This document shows, piece after piece, positions 8,703 to 18,438 of a stretch of DNA of 64,000 bases (its first letter is position 1; every line of letters begins with the position of its first letter). The DNA comes from Candidatus Poribacteria bacterium (lineage in GTDB: Bacteria > Poribacteria > WGA-4E > WGA-3G). The notes under the pieces are model-generated. The model saw only the letters and a program-made list of their open reading frames with translations, did no database searches and was not told the DNA's origin. Made by a program: the position numbers and the translations under genes. The stretch lies in contig JAPOZO010000049.1 in NCBI GenBank assembly GCA_026706025.1, positions 1 to 64,000 on the forward strand, in the 5' to 3' direction.

Positions 8703-9716
8703 TCAAAAATTGTTTGAAACGCGCTTGAGTCCTTCTAATTTCGCGAGTGCCGCACCCGAATCAATAGATTCCGACGCAAGTTCAATGCCAGCATCAAGAT
8801 TATCCGCTTTCCCACCCGCAACAATCGCGGCACCAGCGTTTAGCACAACAATATCGCGTTTGGGGCCTTTTTCACCGCTCAAAATATTAACTGTAATCTC
8901 AGCGTTTTCTTCAGGGCTACCCCCCAAGAGCGCAGCAGATTCTGCATTCGGAATTCCGAATGCCGTTGCATCAAGCGTGTAAGTCTTGACAGTACCGTTC
9001 CGTAGTTCAGAGACACGCGTTGTTGTCGTCGTCGTGATCTCATCCAACCCGTCATCTCCGTGCACGACAAAGGCGCGTCTACATCCAAGGTTGTTCAAGA
9101 CATTGGCGTGCGTTTCAGTGAGTTCTGGCGCGTAAACGCCAAGCACCTGTGCCTGCGCACCTGCCGGATTCGTCAGCGGACCTAACGCATTGAAAATGGT
9201 TCGGATGCCAATCTCTCGGCGCGGTCCGATAGCATATTTCATCGCACCGTGCAATGCCGGGGCAAACAGAAACCCGATACCGCCTTCATCGATGCATTGC
9301 CCAACGTGTTCAGGACTAATCTCAATATTCACACCCAACGCCATTAGCACATTCGCACTGCCACTCTGCCGTGTTACGCCTCGGTTTCCATGCTTCGCGA
9401 CCGGCACACCTGCTCCTGCAACGACGAAAGCGGAAGTTGTCGAGATATTGAAAAGGCTCAGACCTGTGCCACCCGTGCTACACGTGTCAACAACCAATGA
9501 GTGCTTCGTCGGAACAGGCGTAGCTTTATCACGCATGACGCGCGCAGCACCCGTAATCTCCTCTATTGTCTCACCTTTGAGCCGTAGCGCCGTAAGAAAA
9601 CAGGCGATCTGCGCGTCTGTTGTCTTACCTTCCATGATCTCATTCATCGTCTCAATCATCTCTGCTTCGGTTAAGTCATTTCCTGCCATAACCTGCTGAA
9701 TCGCTTCTCGAATCAT
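8703..9716 (-). CDS. trpD: Anthranilate phosphoribosyltransferase
   Basis: Transfers the phosphoribosyl group of PRPP to anthranilate, the second step of the tryptophan branch. The 337-aa length is typical. Family motifs are present: the N-terminal helical domain with AEMIETMNEIMEGK, the VDTCSTGGTGLSLFNIS glycine loop that binds PRPP, KHGNRGVTRQSGSAN, FLFAPALHGAMK, RTIFNALGPLTNPA and the acidic VHGDDGLDE metal site. The start is well supported by AGGAGG 7 nt upstream. trpC follows 121 bp downstream on the same strand; no trpE, trpF or trpBA lies in the window, so the pathway genes are dispersed. Confidence 0.92.
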   Translation of the reverse strand: MIREAIQQVMAGNDLTEAEMIETMNEIMEGKTTDAQIACFLTALRLKGETIEEITGAARVMRDKATPVPTKHSLVVDTCSTGGTGLSLFNISTTSAFVVAGAGVPVAKHGNRGVTRQSGSANVLMALGVNIEISPEHVGQCIDEGGIGFLFAPALHGAMKYAIGPRREIGIRTIFNALGPLTNPAGAQAQVLGVYAPELTETHANVLNNLGCRRAFVVHGDDGLDEITTTTTTRVSELRNGTVKTYTLDATAFGIPNAESAALLGGSPEENAEITVNILSGEKGPKRDIVVLNAGAAIVAGGKADNLDAGIELASESIDSGAALAKLEGLKRVSNNF

Positions 9717-9763
9717 GTAATTTCCTCCTGGTGTTATTTCAATGTCGCGTTTGTGATGCGGGT

Positions 9764-9967
9764 ATCGCGAGCACAGCTCGCTCCTACAAGAAGATGCGAC
9801 CTGCGCTAAATCTTTTCCCTCACAATTTAAAATAGTGAATGGCTATCAGCAGTCAGCACTTGGCTATCAATTAATATCGTTTGGCATTCAATTTTCTTGT
9901 AGCCCCCACAGGAACTTTGCTACTACAACAAAGTAACTGAAAACCGATAACTGAAAACTGAAAACTA
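9764..9967. repeat. Intergenic hairpin and CTGATAAC-type repeat tract
   Basis: No gene is seen between 9717 and 9967. A GC hairpin GCGAGC/GCTCGC with loop ACA lies at 9767-9781 and is followed by TCCTACAA, resembling REP-type elements. Further on, GGCTATCAGCAGTCAGC (from about 9841) and degenerate repeats of AACTGAAAACCGATAACTG (about 9925-9966) belong to a low-complexity family also seen at 18414, 38332 and 47361. Confidence 0.5.
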
Positions 9968-11914
9968 TTAAAATAAAAACCGGTACATCGGTTGGTTCGT
10001 CGTAACCCCTATGATGCTCCATACACTGCCAACGATAAATTCGCCTAAAATCAGACCGAGAAAGAACGGAATAAGTTTTCGGTGTGCGCTCACACCACCG
10101 TGCCGAAGAATAATCCATTTGATGACGGAACTCACCAAGATCGAGAACCAAAACACGTTCATCGACCAGCTGCTGGAGATTGCAAATCCAGCCGGATGAA
10201 AGGGCCACCAAAAGAGTCGCATCCGCATTACCATCAAGAAACCGGTAATGAGGAAGCCGACACACATTGCAACAATTGCTGGCACATCTGGTGCTCTCGG
10301 CGAAGTTAACCAACTTTGGAGCCGGTTGAAAGGTCGTCCCGCGAACCAATCACGTGCGCCTTCAATGTAAGAGATATGATAGAACGCCCAGAATGAGGCG
10401 AATGTACCGATAACAATCGCAATGCACATCGCGATTAACAAGCGTCTATTAGAAATTCCGGTACGTTCCGCTAATTTGAATCCCTCCAAAATGTGTGGCA
10501 TCGGGTGCCCACGGTAAGCACGATTGAAAAAGAAGAGATACGCCATTATCGTCAAATTGTGTGGACCGAGTAGTCGTGTTCCAAAGATACGGGGCATCAT
10601 CTCATCAGGACCAATAAAGTGCAGGTCATGTACCGGCGAACCGAGTTCCGCACGCATTCGGGTTACCGCGGTAGAAATCGCATAATAGATGCCAAAAAAC
10701 ACGAGGATCGCCCAGACAGACATACCCGCTGTTTTACAGAACCCGACGATAAAGATAAGACTTGCGAGAAGCCCTAACACCGTGACTCGATAAGACATCG
10801 GTTCATCTGAATCGTCAACACGCGGGTCGTTTCTAAATAACTTACGTCCAACTTGTGCAAGATGCTTTCGCGTCGCTACAATAGCAATAACAAACAAGCC
10901 GAGATATGCCCCGAAAGATTGCTCATCCGTGAAAGGAAAATTCGGCATGCCCCGCACGCCTAAGGCATCTCCAAAGACGCGCTCTACCTTCCAAAAGAGA
11001 TAGAAAAACCAGCATGAAAACGACAGGTCAAGCGGGATAAAAAAAGCGATGCCCACCGCGAACGGAAAAACAGCAATAGGGGTCCAACCCACTGCACTCC
11101 ACGGTTTCTGTGTAAAGAACGGACGTAAATCGTAGAGCCTACCCCCCAAACTCGGCACACTCGGATAAAGATAGTGAAGCCCATTAAGAATGTCAATTGC
11201 CCCAGCAATCCCGAACCCAAGCCACATCATCTTATTTGTCAACAAGTTCGTTCTACCACCGCTTGTCAACTCAAGCGGCAATTGGATAATGGGGTAACTC
11301 AGTTTCTCGTGTTCCGTCCACTGCTTCCGCACGAGGCTGTTGATACACACCATCAGGAATACCATCACGCATAGGAAACCGCCCCAAGCGACTGTTGTCG
11401 TCAGCCAACCTTGGACAGTTTCCCATTCGTAGAGCGTTGTCTCACCGCGATAATACTCCGTTAAAAAAAGCCTCTCCTTAACAGCCATCCAATCGGGGAT
11501 ATACCGATGAAACAGGTCTGCCCAGTCATTTTCCGGCGTTGCGTACCAGAATGCATACGGAATCATCGGAATCAGGACGCGAAGTACATCGTGGCCCGCC
11601 AGCGAAGACGCAATCGCCAGCATGACGTAAACCGTCAGCAATTCGCCCTGTTGCATAGCGATCCCAGGGGCTACCCGTATCAAGACGAGGTTAACACCCG
11701 TGATAACAAAAACGCAGAAAATGACGTTAAAATAGAGAGAAATAGTCGTCGGATACCCTTGCCCGGCAGAGTCCAGAATCCAGTACATGTTCGGGATGAT
11801 AAGGAGCGTACCGAGTAGAATCGCTCGCCATGAGGCACCAAACTTAATGTTTCGACTATTTTGTTCGGAAGGTTCTCTGAATCTATAAGATTCTGAAGTC
11901 AATTCGCTCTTCAA
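9968..11914 (-). CDS. Polytopic membrane protein of the DUF6785/DUF6784 type
   Basis: This 648-aa protein is strongly hydrophobic, with roughly 14 or more predicted transmembrane segments. Features recalled for the DUF6785/DUF6784 family include the early GTLLIIPNMYW segment, the EHEKLSYPIIQLPLEL motif, the VHDLHFIGPDEMMPR loop, and HPMPHILEGFKLAERTG before the last membrane block. These proteins resemble oligopeptide-transporter-like permeases, but the substrate is unknown. Length is consistent with a complete gene. It is encoded alone on the minus strand, divergent from the dioxygenase gene at 12131. Family assignment is from memory of the motifs; transport is inferred from topology only. 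Confidence 0.75.
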   Translation of the reverse strand: MKSELTSESYRFREPSEQNSRNIKFGASWRAILLGTLLIIPNMYWILDSAGQGYPTTISLYFNVIFCVFVITGVNLVLIRVAPGIAMQQGELLTVYVMLAIASSLAGHDVLRVLIPMIPYAFWYATPENDWADLFHRYIPDWMAVKERLFLTEYYRGETTLYEWETVQGWLTTTVAWGGFLCVMVFLMVCINSLVRKQWTEHEKLSYPIIQLPLELTSGGRTNLLTNKMMWLGFGIAGAIDILNGLHYLYPSVPSLGGRLYDLRPFFTQKPWSAVGWTPIAVFPFAVGIAFFIPLDLSFSCWFFYLFWKVERVFGDALGVRGMPNFPFTDEQSFGAYLGLFVIAIVATRKHLAQVGRKLFRNDPRVDDSDEPMSYRVTVLGLLASLIFIVGFCKTAGMSVWAILVFFGIYYAISTAVTRMRAELGSPVHDLHFIGPDEMMPRIFGTRLLGPHNLTIMAYLFFFNRAYRGHPMPHILEGFKLAERTGISNRRLLIAMCIAIVIGTFASFWAFYHISYIEGARDWFAGRPFNRLQSWLTSPRAPDVPAIVAMCVGFLITGFLMVMRMRLFWWPFHPAGFAISSSWSMNVFWFSILVSSVIKWIILRHGGVSAHRKLIPFFLGLILGEFIVGSVWSIIGVTTNQPMYRFLF

Positions 11915-12031
11915 ATCGCGGGGTGCTTTCTCTTTCTCATACGTTCGTCTGCCCGTAGATGCATTTAATGGCGCGTAAGATTACGCACATCCTGAAAGTC
12001 AAACGTCACATGCTCAAAAAATAAAATTGCT

Positions 12032-12060
12032 TTGATTTTTTTCGGGGCATCCTATATAAT
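12032..12060 (+). promoter_or_regulatory. Sigma70-type promoter of the dioxygenase gene
   Basis: TTGATT (12032-12037), a 17-bp spacer and TATAAT (12055-12060) lie about 70 bp before the ATG at 12131, on the same strand. Confidence 0.6.
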
Positions 12061-12130
12061 GTATAGCATGATTAGGATCCTGATTCGCAGATCGAGGCCA
12101 CTTTCTCAATATCATTAAAGGATAAATCTT

Positions 12131-12967
12131 ATGGATACTATAACTGACGCTGCCGAAACAGCCATCTTTACACCACAGCACAAGGAATTTGTCGAAAATA
12201 ACGGGTATCTGTTGATTAAGAATGCCTTGCCCGCTGATGTCGTCGCGGAAATTGATACCGCTGTCGACGAGGTTTACGCCAAAGAAGAAGCCGCAGGGAA
12301 TCTTGAAGCAGGCGGTAAATTGAATCTCCGTAACTGCATCACACACCACGAAGCATTCCTTCAACTCCTTGATTGGCAGAAAACCGTGCCACTCGCCTAC
12401 GGCGTGCTGAATTGGAACGTACAGATGATTACATCCCATCTGATTGTACTGCCTTCAAAAGAGGAACCACCACCTAAAGTAAAAAACCGTATTGGCTTGC
12501 ACCGTGACGGTGGGACATCACATGCCGAAATGCAGGAACCCCACCCTCGAATCATGCTTAAGATTGCTTACGCTATCAGCGACCAATCCGATCCCGCCTC
12601 TGGCGCGACTGTGCTGGTACCCGGAAGTAACCGATTGACAGGCAAACCCCCAACCGATCCAGAGACGGGCTGGGCACGCGGTGCTATTTCTATGAATGTC
12701 AATGCCGGAGATGCTTTCCTCTTTGAACAACGCACATGGCACGGTATCGGACACAACTGGTCGGGTATGCCGCGCAAAACCATTTTCATGGGATACGCCT
12801 ATCGCTGGGTCAAACCGATGGATTATATCACGATGCCTGACGAACTCGTTGCCAAATGCAACTCGATCCAGAAGCAATTAATCGGGGTCGTCAGCGATCC
12901 GATGAGTTATTATATACCGCAAGACCAAGATGTACCGCTGCGCGCTACGCTCAATTCGGAAGCGTAA
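12131..12967 (+). CDS. Phytanoyl-CoA dioxygenase (PhyH) family protein
   Basis: Fe(II)/2-oxoglutarate-dependent oxygenase of the PhyH family, 278 aa, cytoplasmic. The N-terminus has the family pattern FVENNGYLLIKNALPADVV. The iron-binding facial triad is visible: HRD in GLHRDGGTSH (His-x-Asp) and the distal His in RTWHGIGHNWSG. The 2-oxoglutarate-binding Arg lies in RKTIFMGYAYRW. Substrate cannot be predicted, because many PhyH proteins of this lineage act on unknown small molecules. AAAGGA 9 nt upstream supports the start. It is a paralogue of the protein at 47507-48355, with the same GYAYRW/GYSYRW tail motif. Confidence 0.88.
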   Translation: MDTITDAAETAIFTPQHKEFVENNGYLLIKNALPADVVAEIDTAVDEVYAKEEAAGNLEAGGKLNLRNCITHHEAFLQLLDWQKTVPLAYGVLNWNVQMITSHLIVLPSKEEPPPKVKNRIGLHRDGGTSHAEMQEPHPRIMLKIAYAISDQSDPASGATVLVPGSNRLTGKPPTDPETGWARGAISMNVNAGDAFLFEQRTWHGIGHNWSGMPRKTIFMGYAYRWVKPMDYITMPDELVAKCNSIQKQLIGVVSDPMSYYIPQDQDVPLRATLNSEA

Positions 12968-13006
12968 TAACGCATAAACGCGTAAAGTGCGGATGTGCAC
13001 CGCTCA

Positions 13007-13912
13007 CTATTCAAGCTTGCTCTTGAGCGAAAGGCTATAATCAAGAAGTGCATTGGCATACGGCATATTGTGAAGCCCATACCCGCTATCGCCTTTAACC
13101 ATGTCGTAGTTCAGTTTTGCGTCCAGATAGTCTTGTGAAGTTTTGTCAGGCGCAGCGTCAAGCATCGTTTTGACGGCTTGCATCTTCGCCTCTATCTCAG
13201 CACGATATTGTGGTAACTTCGTCTCCATGCTATTATCCGCACTATCGTGACACCCCGCAGTACTGCATACCGATAGGTCAGCGATAAATGTATGTCCCCC
13301 GTGTTTCGCAACCGCCTTAGGGTCCTCTTTCGCCATGTGGCATTGCACACACCGCTTTTTCATCACGCGGACGTGCGGCGACGGCATCCGTTTCACACCG
13401 GCGCCCTCGCGTCCGAGGAACATTTCCGATTGGGATTGGTGAACGATGCCAGCACCCGCACAACCGCAGTCCATTTTATGACAGCTGACACATAACTTTT
13501 TCGCGGGTTGCACCAGTAAATGTTCCGATTTGCTCGCGTGGGAATGGCACGTAGAACAAGAAACAGCATTCACCGCTGTCTCTATATTATAGGTATGCCC
13601 CGAATAGACCCGCTCACTAAAGACTTCGTAACCAGCGGAGTGACAGCTCAGGCAGGATGTCTGCACCTCATACGGACCTTCAATCAGGTTGACAAGAGCG
13701 TGTGAGTGTCCCGCGTGTTGCCACTCTTGATAGGCGGGTTCGGTCCCGTGACACTTGTTGCAACCTTCAGCAAACGGCGTTTTTGTGTTAGATGCATCAT
13801 TCTCTATAGGTGCCGCGTAGAGTGTCCCGATCTTATCGTAGCCACAGAGTGCGAAAAGGGCAATCGTTCCCATCAGTAGGGCTAATCCTAAAAATAAGAA
13901 AACCTGTTTCAT
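13007..13912 (-). CDS. Multihaem c-type cytochrome
   Basis: This 301-aa protein has an N-terminal membrane anchor or signal segment (about residues 3-22). Five CXXCH haem-binding motifs follow: CNKCH, CLSCH, CSTCH, CVSCH and CVQCH. A sixth possible site, CSTAGCH, has four residues between the cysteines. Histidine-rich spacing such as EWQHAGHSHA could supply distal ligands. It is probably a periplasmic, membrane-anchored electron carrier of the NapC/doubled-CXXCH kind. The C-terminal 80 residues lack cysteine and look helical. Maturation would need the ccm genes found 5-16 kb away. Partner oxidoreductase unknown. Confidence 0.85.
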   Translation of the reverse strand: MKQVFLFLGLALLMGTIALFALCGYDKIGTLYAAPIENDASNTKTPFAEGCNKCHGTEPAYQEWQHAGHSHALVNLIEGPYEVQTSCLSCHSAGYEVFSERVYSGHTYNIETAVNAVSCSTCHSHASKSEHLLVQPAKKLCVSCHKMDCGCAGAGIVHQSQSEMFLGREGAGVKRMPSPHVRVMKKRCVQCHMAKEDPKAVAKHGGHTFIADLSVCSTAGCHDSADNSMETKLPQYRAEIEAKMQAVKTMLDAAPDKTSQDYLDAKLNYDMVKGDSGYGLHNMPYANALLDYSLSLKSKLE

Positions 13913-14095
13913 GAATTTTTATTGTCCTTGTACAATTTTTTAAGTCGCTTGACTATGTTGCTTACTAAATAGTCTCTGATAGTTAAATATCATACCTGAT
14001 TTGGCGAAATATGTCAAAACTTTTTAAATGCACCCAACCTGCTCATTGTGCCTTTAACGCTTCGCCAAACGCATGGAAAAGTGGGAGGGATTTTT

Positions 14096-14761
14096 ATGTC
14101 TCAAGCCGAAAATGGAATAGATCTTTTCAATGGTAAAAACATGGACGGTTGGCTTGCACGAGGTGGCGCGCCACAACATGAATGGGATGCTGCTGGCAGC
14201 GTCGCTCTTAACCCTGACGACGCAAAACTGCTCACAACGACAACCGGTGAAGGAATCTTTTTTTTTTTTAATGATACGGCGACCACCGAGATCTACACCG
14301 AAGCAGAATACGGTGATTGTGAACTCCACGTGGAGTTTATGGTACCACAAGGCTCTAACTCCGGCGTTTATCTCATGGGTAGATACGAAATCCAAATACT
14401 GGACAGTTGGGGTGAGACAGAACTGCGCTACGGCTCCTGTGGCGGCGTATATTGTCGCTGGATCGATAATCAGCCAGTAGACGGCGTACCGCCACGTGTG
14501 AACGCAAGCAAACCCCCAGGCGAGTGGCAAACGTACGACATCACCTTCCGCGCACCAAAATTTGATGCCGATGGCAATAAGACTGCAAATGCTACCTTTG
14601 TCAAAATCGTCTGGAATGGACAGATCGCCCATGAAGATGTTGAGGTCGTAGGCTGCACGCGCGGGGCAATGATAGAACATGAAGCCACCGCCGGTCCATT
14701 GATGTTACAAGGCGACCACGGGCCTGTTGCCTTCCGCAATGTTGTGCTCAAACCGGCTTAA
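14096..14761 (+). CDS. DUF1080 (3-keto-disaccharide hydrolase-like) protein, interrupted by adapter-like sequence
   Basis: The protein matches the DUF1080 family, a concanavalin-like beta-sandwich linked to 3-keto-glycoside hydrolysis. It shows IDLFNGKNMDGW at the start, YGDCELHVEFMVP, GSNSGVYLMGRYEIQILDSWG and GEWQTYDITFRAP in the body, and GPLMLQGDHGPVAFRNV at the end. The start at 14096 follows GGGAGG with 5-nt spacing. Around residues 55-68 it reads GIFFFFNDTATTEIYT, which is the in-frame translation of a T run plus the Illumina P5 oligo (14258-14298). The true residues there are therefore uncertain, although the frame continues correctly on both sides. A Gfo/Idh/MocA oxidoreductase gene follows, a common pairing for this family. 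Confidence 0.85.
   Translation: MSQAENGIDLFNGKNMDGWLARGGAPQHEWDAAGSVALNPDDAKLLTTTTGEGIFFFFNDTATTEIYTEAEYGDCELHVEFMVPQGSNSGVYLMGRYEIQILDSWGETELRYGSCGGVYCRWIDNQPVDGVPPRVNASKPPGEWQTYDITFRAPKFDADGNKTANATFVKIVWNGQIAHEDVEVVGCTRGAMIEHEATAGPLMLQGDHGPVAFRNVVLKPA
14258..14298 (+). other. T12 plus exact Illumina P5 adapter sequence
   Basis: Twelve T (14258-14269) are followed by 29 nt (14270-14298, beginning AATGATACGG and ending GATCTACAC) identical to the Illumina P5 oligo. A T spacer before P5 is the layout of flow-cell grafted primers. The in-frame translation contains NDTATTEIYT, a known signature of adapter contamination in protein databases. This is an assembly artefact, not biology. Confidence 0.95.
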
Positions 14762-14876
14762 AACTATTGGGTGTAAATCACAAACTACCTTGCTTACAGA
14801 CTACCAGTTTCTGGTAGAACGAGCTCGCGATCTTTATACTTGGCTCCAACAGTAGCGTAGAAGGAAAATTAAAAAA

Positions 14877-15965
14877 ATGCAAAAATTCAAACTTGGTGTC
14901 ATCGGTGCAGGCGGTATCGTCTGCCGGATGCATCTTCCGGATCTCGCACAAGGCACTGATTTTGAAATTAGTGTCATCGGCGGTAGACGCGAACACCGTC
15001 TCAAACATCAATGTCAAGAGTTCGACATACCCCGCTGGACACAGGATTACGACGCAATCATCGCTGATGATGCGCTTGATGCAATACTGGTCGGCACGCC
15101 ACATCCTTTGCACGTTTCGTGGGGTGTCAAAGCGTTGGAGGCAGGCAAGCATGTGCTCATGCAGAAACCGCTCTGCGGCGAGATGGATGAAGCAAATCAA
15201 TTTGTCGAAGCCGCCGAAGCCAGCGGTAAAACGGTGATGTGCCTCCCGCATTTCAACGCCGCTATCTATAAAATTCGCCAATTAATCGCCGAGAACGCAA
15301 TCGGGCGCGTATCCGGGGCGAGAATGCGAAGTAGCCACGGCGGACCTGAGATCTATTACGCAGAAATCCGCGACATCTTCGGGGAAACAGGCGACGATCT
15401 ATGGTTTTTCGACGCGAAACAGGCAAGTGTCGGCGCACTTTTTGACATGGGCGTTTACGCCGTTTCCAGTCTTGTCGCTATGCTTGGTACCTTCAGACGG
15501 GTGACCGGCTTCGTTTCTACGTTCGACAAACCGACCGAATTAGAGGATGTCGCGACGCTCGTGCTCGAAATGCAATCAGGCGGAATTGTTACTGCCGAGA
15601 CGAGCTGGTGCGATCCAGCACGCACGGGTGAGGGGAGTGTACACGGCACGGCAGGAAAACTCACGATGCCAGGTAAAGATGGCGCAGCACTTAGTCAATT
15701 GACCCCCACCTCTTACACGCGTGAACATGCACCCGTTGATGTTAAAGCGATTGATTGTTCAGACGCTGCACCGAGCGGGATGCACGCACATTTCGCCGAA
15801 CATATCCGTGAAGGGACGCAGCCGCCACTCTCAAATGTTTACACGGCGCGGCACGTCACTGAAATTCTGCTTGCCGGACTTGAATCTTCCGCAACGGGTA
15901 AAGCAATCGAACTGACGACAGAAGCAGAAAATTGTGGAAATTGTTCGTCTCCGGACTGTTGTTGA
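14877..15965 (+). CDS. Gfo/Idh/MocA family oxidoreductase with cysteine-rich tail
   Basis: NAD(P)-dependent dehydrogenase of the Gfo/Idh/MocA type, 362 aa, with an N-terminal Rossmann fold (LGVIGAGGIVCRMHLP) and the dinucleotide-associated KP motif in HVLMQKPLCGEM. A C-terminal alpha/beta substrate domain follows, with GALFDMGVYAVSSL. The substrate is probably a sugar or cyclitol; no specificity can be read. The extreme C-terminus ends in six cysteines' worth of unusual sequence, NCGNCSSPDCC, which could bind metal and is not usual in the family. The start has AAGGA in AAGGAAAATTAAAAAAATG. It lies 115 bp after the DUF1080 gene, with a small hairpin (CTACCAG/CTGGTAG, 14801-14817) between. Confidence 0.87.
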   Translation: MQKFKLGVIGAGGIVCRMHLPDLAQGTDFEISVIGGRREHRLKHQCQEFDIPRWTQDYDAIIADDALDAILVGTPHPLHVSWGVKALEAGKHVLMQKPLCGEMDEANQFVEAAEASGKTVMCLPHFNAAIYKIRQLIAENAIGRVSGARMRSSHGGPEIYYAEIRDIFGETGDDLWFFDAKQASVGALFDMGVYAVSSLVAMLGTFRRVTGFVSTFDKPTELEDVATLVLEMQSGGIVTAETSWCDPARTGEGSVHGTAGKLTMPGKDGAALSQLTPTSYTREHAPVDVKAIDCSDAAPSGMHAHFAEHIREGTQPPLSNVYTARHVTEILLAGLESSATGKAIELTTEAENCGNCSSPDCC

Positions 15966-16024
15966 TACGAGAATTGAACTAACGAGAAAAGAGAAAAAAT
16001 AATTAGGAAGGAAACAGAGAGGTG

Positions 16025-16057
16025 TTCATGTAGGCGCGCTTTCCGCGCCTACATGAA
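16025..16057. terminator. 14-bp perfect hairpin between convergent genes
   Basis: TTCATGTAGGCGCG (16025-16038) pairs fully with CGCGCCTACATGAA (16044-16057) across a 5-nt loop. It sits between the stops of two convergent genes, so it could terminate transcription from both sides, though no long T run follows. The GTAGGCGCG stem is also the form of dispersed REP-like hairpins. Confidence 0.55.
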
Positions 16058-16070
16058 ATTTCTAAACGCT

Positions 16071-16520
16071 TTAATCCAAATTGGCGTGAAGTTCATACCA
16101 GTCATCAAGGTTATTGAGATTAACAGCGTCTAAGATAGAGCCGTCGTCGTTAATACCGCTTGCACCAAGAATGCTGCCGCGGGTATCATCGTCGTGATTG
16201 TAGCCCGTAATCGCGGCGTTCAGTTCATCGACTGCCGCTTGGTCAAGGCTTCCGCCACTCTGTTCCAAGACCCACGCTTCAAACTGTGGATAAGAGGGCA
16301 AATTGTCGCTAATGTATGCCAGTGTAGCATCCTTATCCAGTCCGAGTCCATCTAACACCATCTGATCGAAGCCCGCGCCGCATGCGGGATAATCTTCATG
16401 GAGGACACCTTTGGCATCCATTAGCACTTTCGACCAGAAGCGTGGGAGATGCAACACCCCAAGCGGTCCCGCAACCCCGGAACTAATCGTTGGAATTTGT
16501 TTTTTCTTTCTTCCGAACAT
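16071..16520 (-). CDS. DUF5069 domain protein
   Basis: This 149-aa soluble protein matches DUF5069 by its LPRFWSKVLMDAKGVLHEDYPACG opening, the central FDQMVLDGLGLDKDATLAYI, and the following YPQFEAWVLEQSGG. Function is not established. The final 50 residues are Asp/Asn-rich with a repeating feel. A GGGAGGAG ribosome binding site precedes the ATG. It is monocistronic, with 144 bp separating it from the FtsB-like gene. No enzyme activity can be inferred. Confidence 0.75.
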   Translation of the reverse strand: MFGRKKKQIPTISSGVAGPLGVLHLPRFWSKVLMDAKGVLHEDYPACGAGFDQMVLDGLGLDKDATLAYISDNLPSYPQFEAWVLEQSGGSLDQAAVDELNAAITGYNHDDDTRGSILGASGINDDGSILDAVNLNNLDDWYELHANLD

Positions 16521-16664
16521 TCTGTTTCTCCTCCCTTACTTTGAACGTTGAGTAATAGGTCGGTACCATCGACACAACAGGTGTCGTTGCCTGTTATGCG
16601 AAATTCTACGCTATTATAGCAGCGCACAGAAAAAAAACAAGTAAAATTTAAAGGGAGTTACAAA

Positions 16665-16952
16665 TCACTTAACAGCGTCAGGTTTAACCACTTTAAACTT
16701 GCGTTCACCCGCCCGAATATAGCCAAGTCGTTTTCTGGCGAGCCGTTCCTTTGTTAACTCGTCATTCTTCAACATCTCAACACGTTGCTTTAGCCGATCG
16801 CGCTTAGCCTCCAATCCCCGTATCTCGGAGCGATAGGCTTCCTCAGCGAGCTGCGCTCGTTGCCAGTCGTTATAACCATTCATGAATTGTCTGACGCTGA
16901 CCACAAGCAAAGCAAGGGCAATCAGAAATAGGATAGGACGAAAAATGCGCAT
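16665..16952 (-). CDS. Septum formation initiator (FtsB/DivIC-like) protein
   Basis: A small bitopic membrane protein of about 95 aa. A short N-terminus is followed by one transmembrane helix (RPILFLIALALLVVSV) and then a coiled coil (EEAYRSEIRGLEAKRDRLKQRVEML). The end resembles the FtsB family (LARKRLGYIRAGERKF, compare the usual R..LG....GE). FtsB bridges FtsL and FtsQ in the divisome. The start at 16952 is preferred because AAAGGACA lies 4 nt upstream; an in-frame ATG at 16988 lacks a site. It lies directly downstream of enolase, the classical eno-ftsB arrangement, which supports the call. Confidence 0.8.
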   Translation of the reverse strand: MRIFRPILFLIALALLVVSVRQFMNGYNDWQRAQLAEEAYRSEIRGLEAKRDRLKQRVEMLKNDELTKERLARKRLGYIRAGERKFKVVKPDAVK

Positions 16953-17017
16953 AAAGTGTCCTTTGAAAAGCATAATTTCGGACAACACAGCGGCTGTCGC
17001 TATACGAATGCAAGCAT

Positions 17018-18358
<1,341 letters not shown>

Positions 18359-18413
18359 CTAAATTTCACTGCGTCTAACACAGTCAAGCCGCTCTTAACT
18401 CTCACTGCGAGGC

Positions 18414-18434
18414 AAACTGATAACTGATAACTGA
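18414..18434. repeat. AACTGATAACTGATAACTG low-complexity repeat
   Basis: Tandem AACTGATA units lie in the eno-ccmB gap, just outside the ccmB stop. Related tracts occur at about 9925, 38332 and 47361. Such repeats are common intergenic filler in several bacterial lineages. Confidence 0.5.
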
Positions 18435-18438
18435 CACA

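Noticed and set aside
9888-10349. Minus-strand 153-aa ORF overlapping the DUF6785 gene
   Set aside because: It is an alternative frame of the membrane protein gene, and its last part is the FQLSVFSY peptide from intergenic repeats.
14054-14680. Minus-strand 208-aa ORF opposite the DUF1080 gene
   Set aside because: It runs opposite a well-matched family and includes the adapter complement; no domain is evident.
16025-16057. Strong intrinsic terminator
   Set aside because: The stem is long and perfect but no T run follows on either strand, so termination is only possible, not shown.
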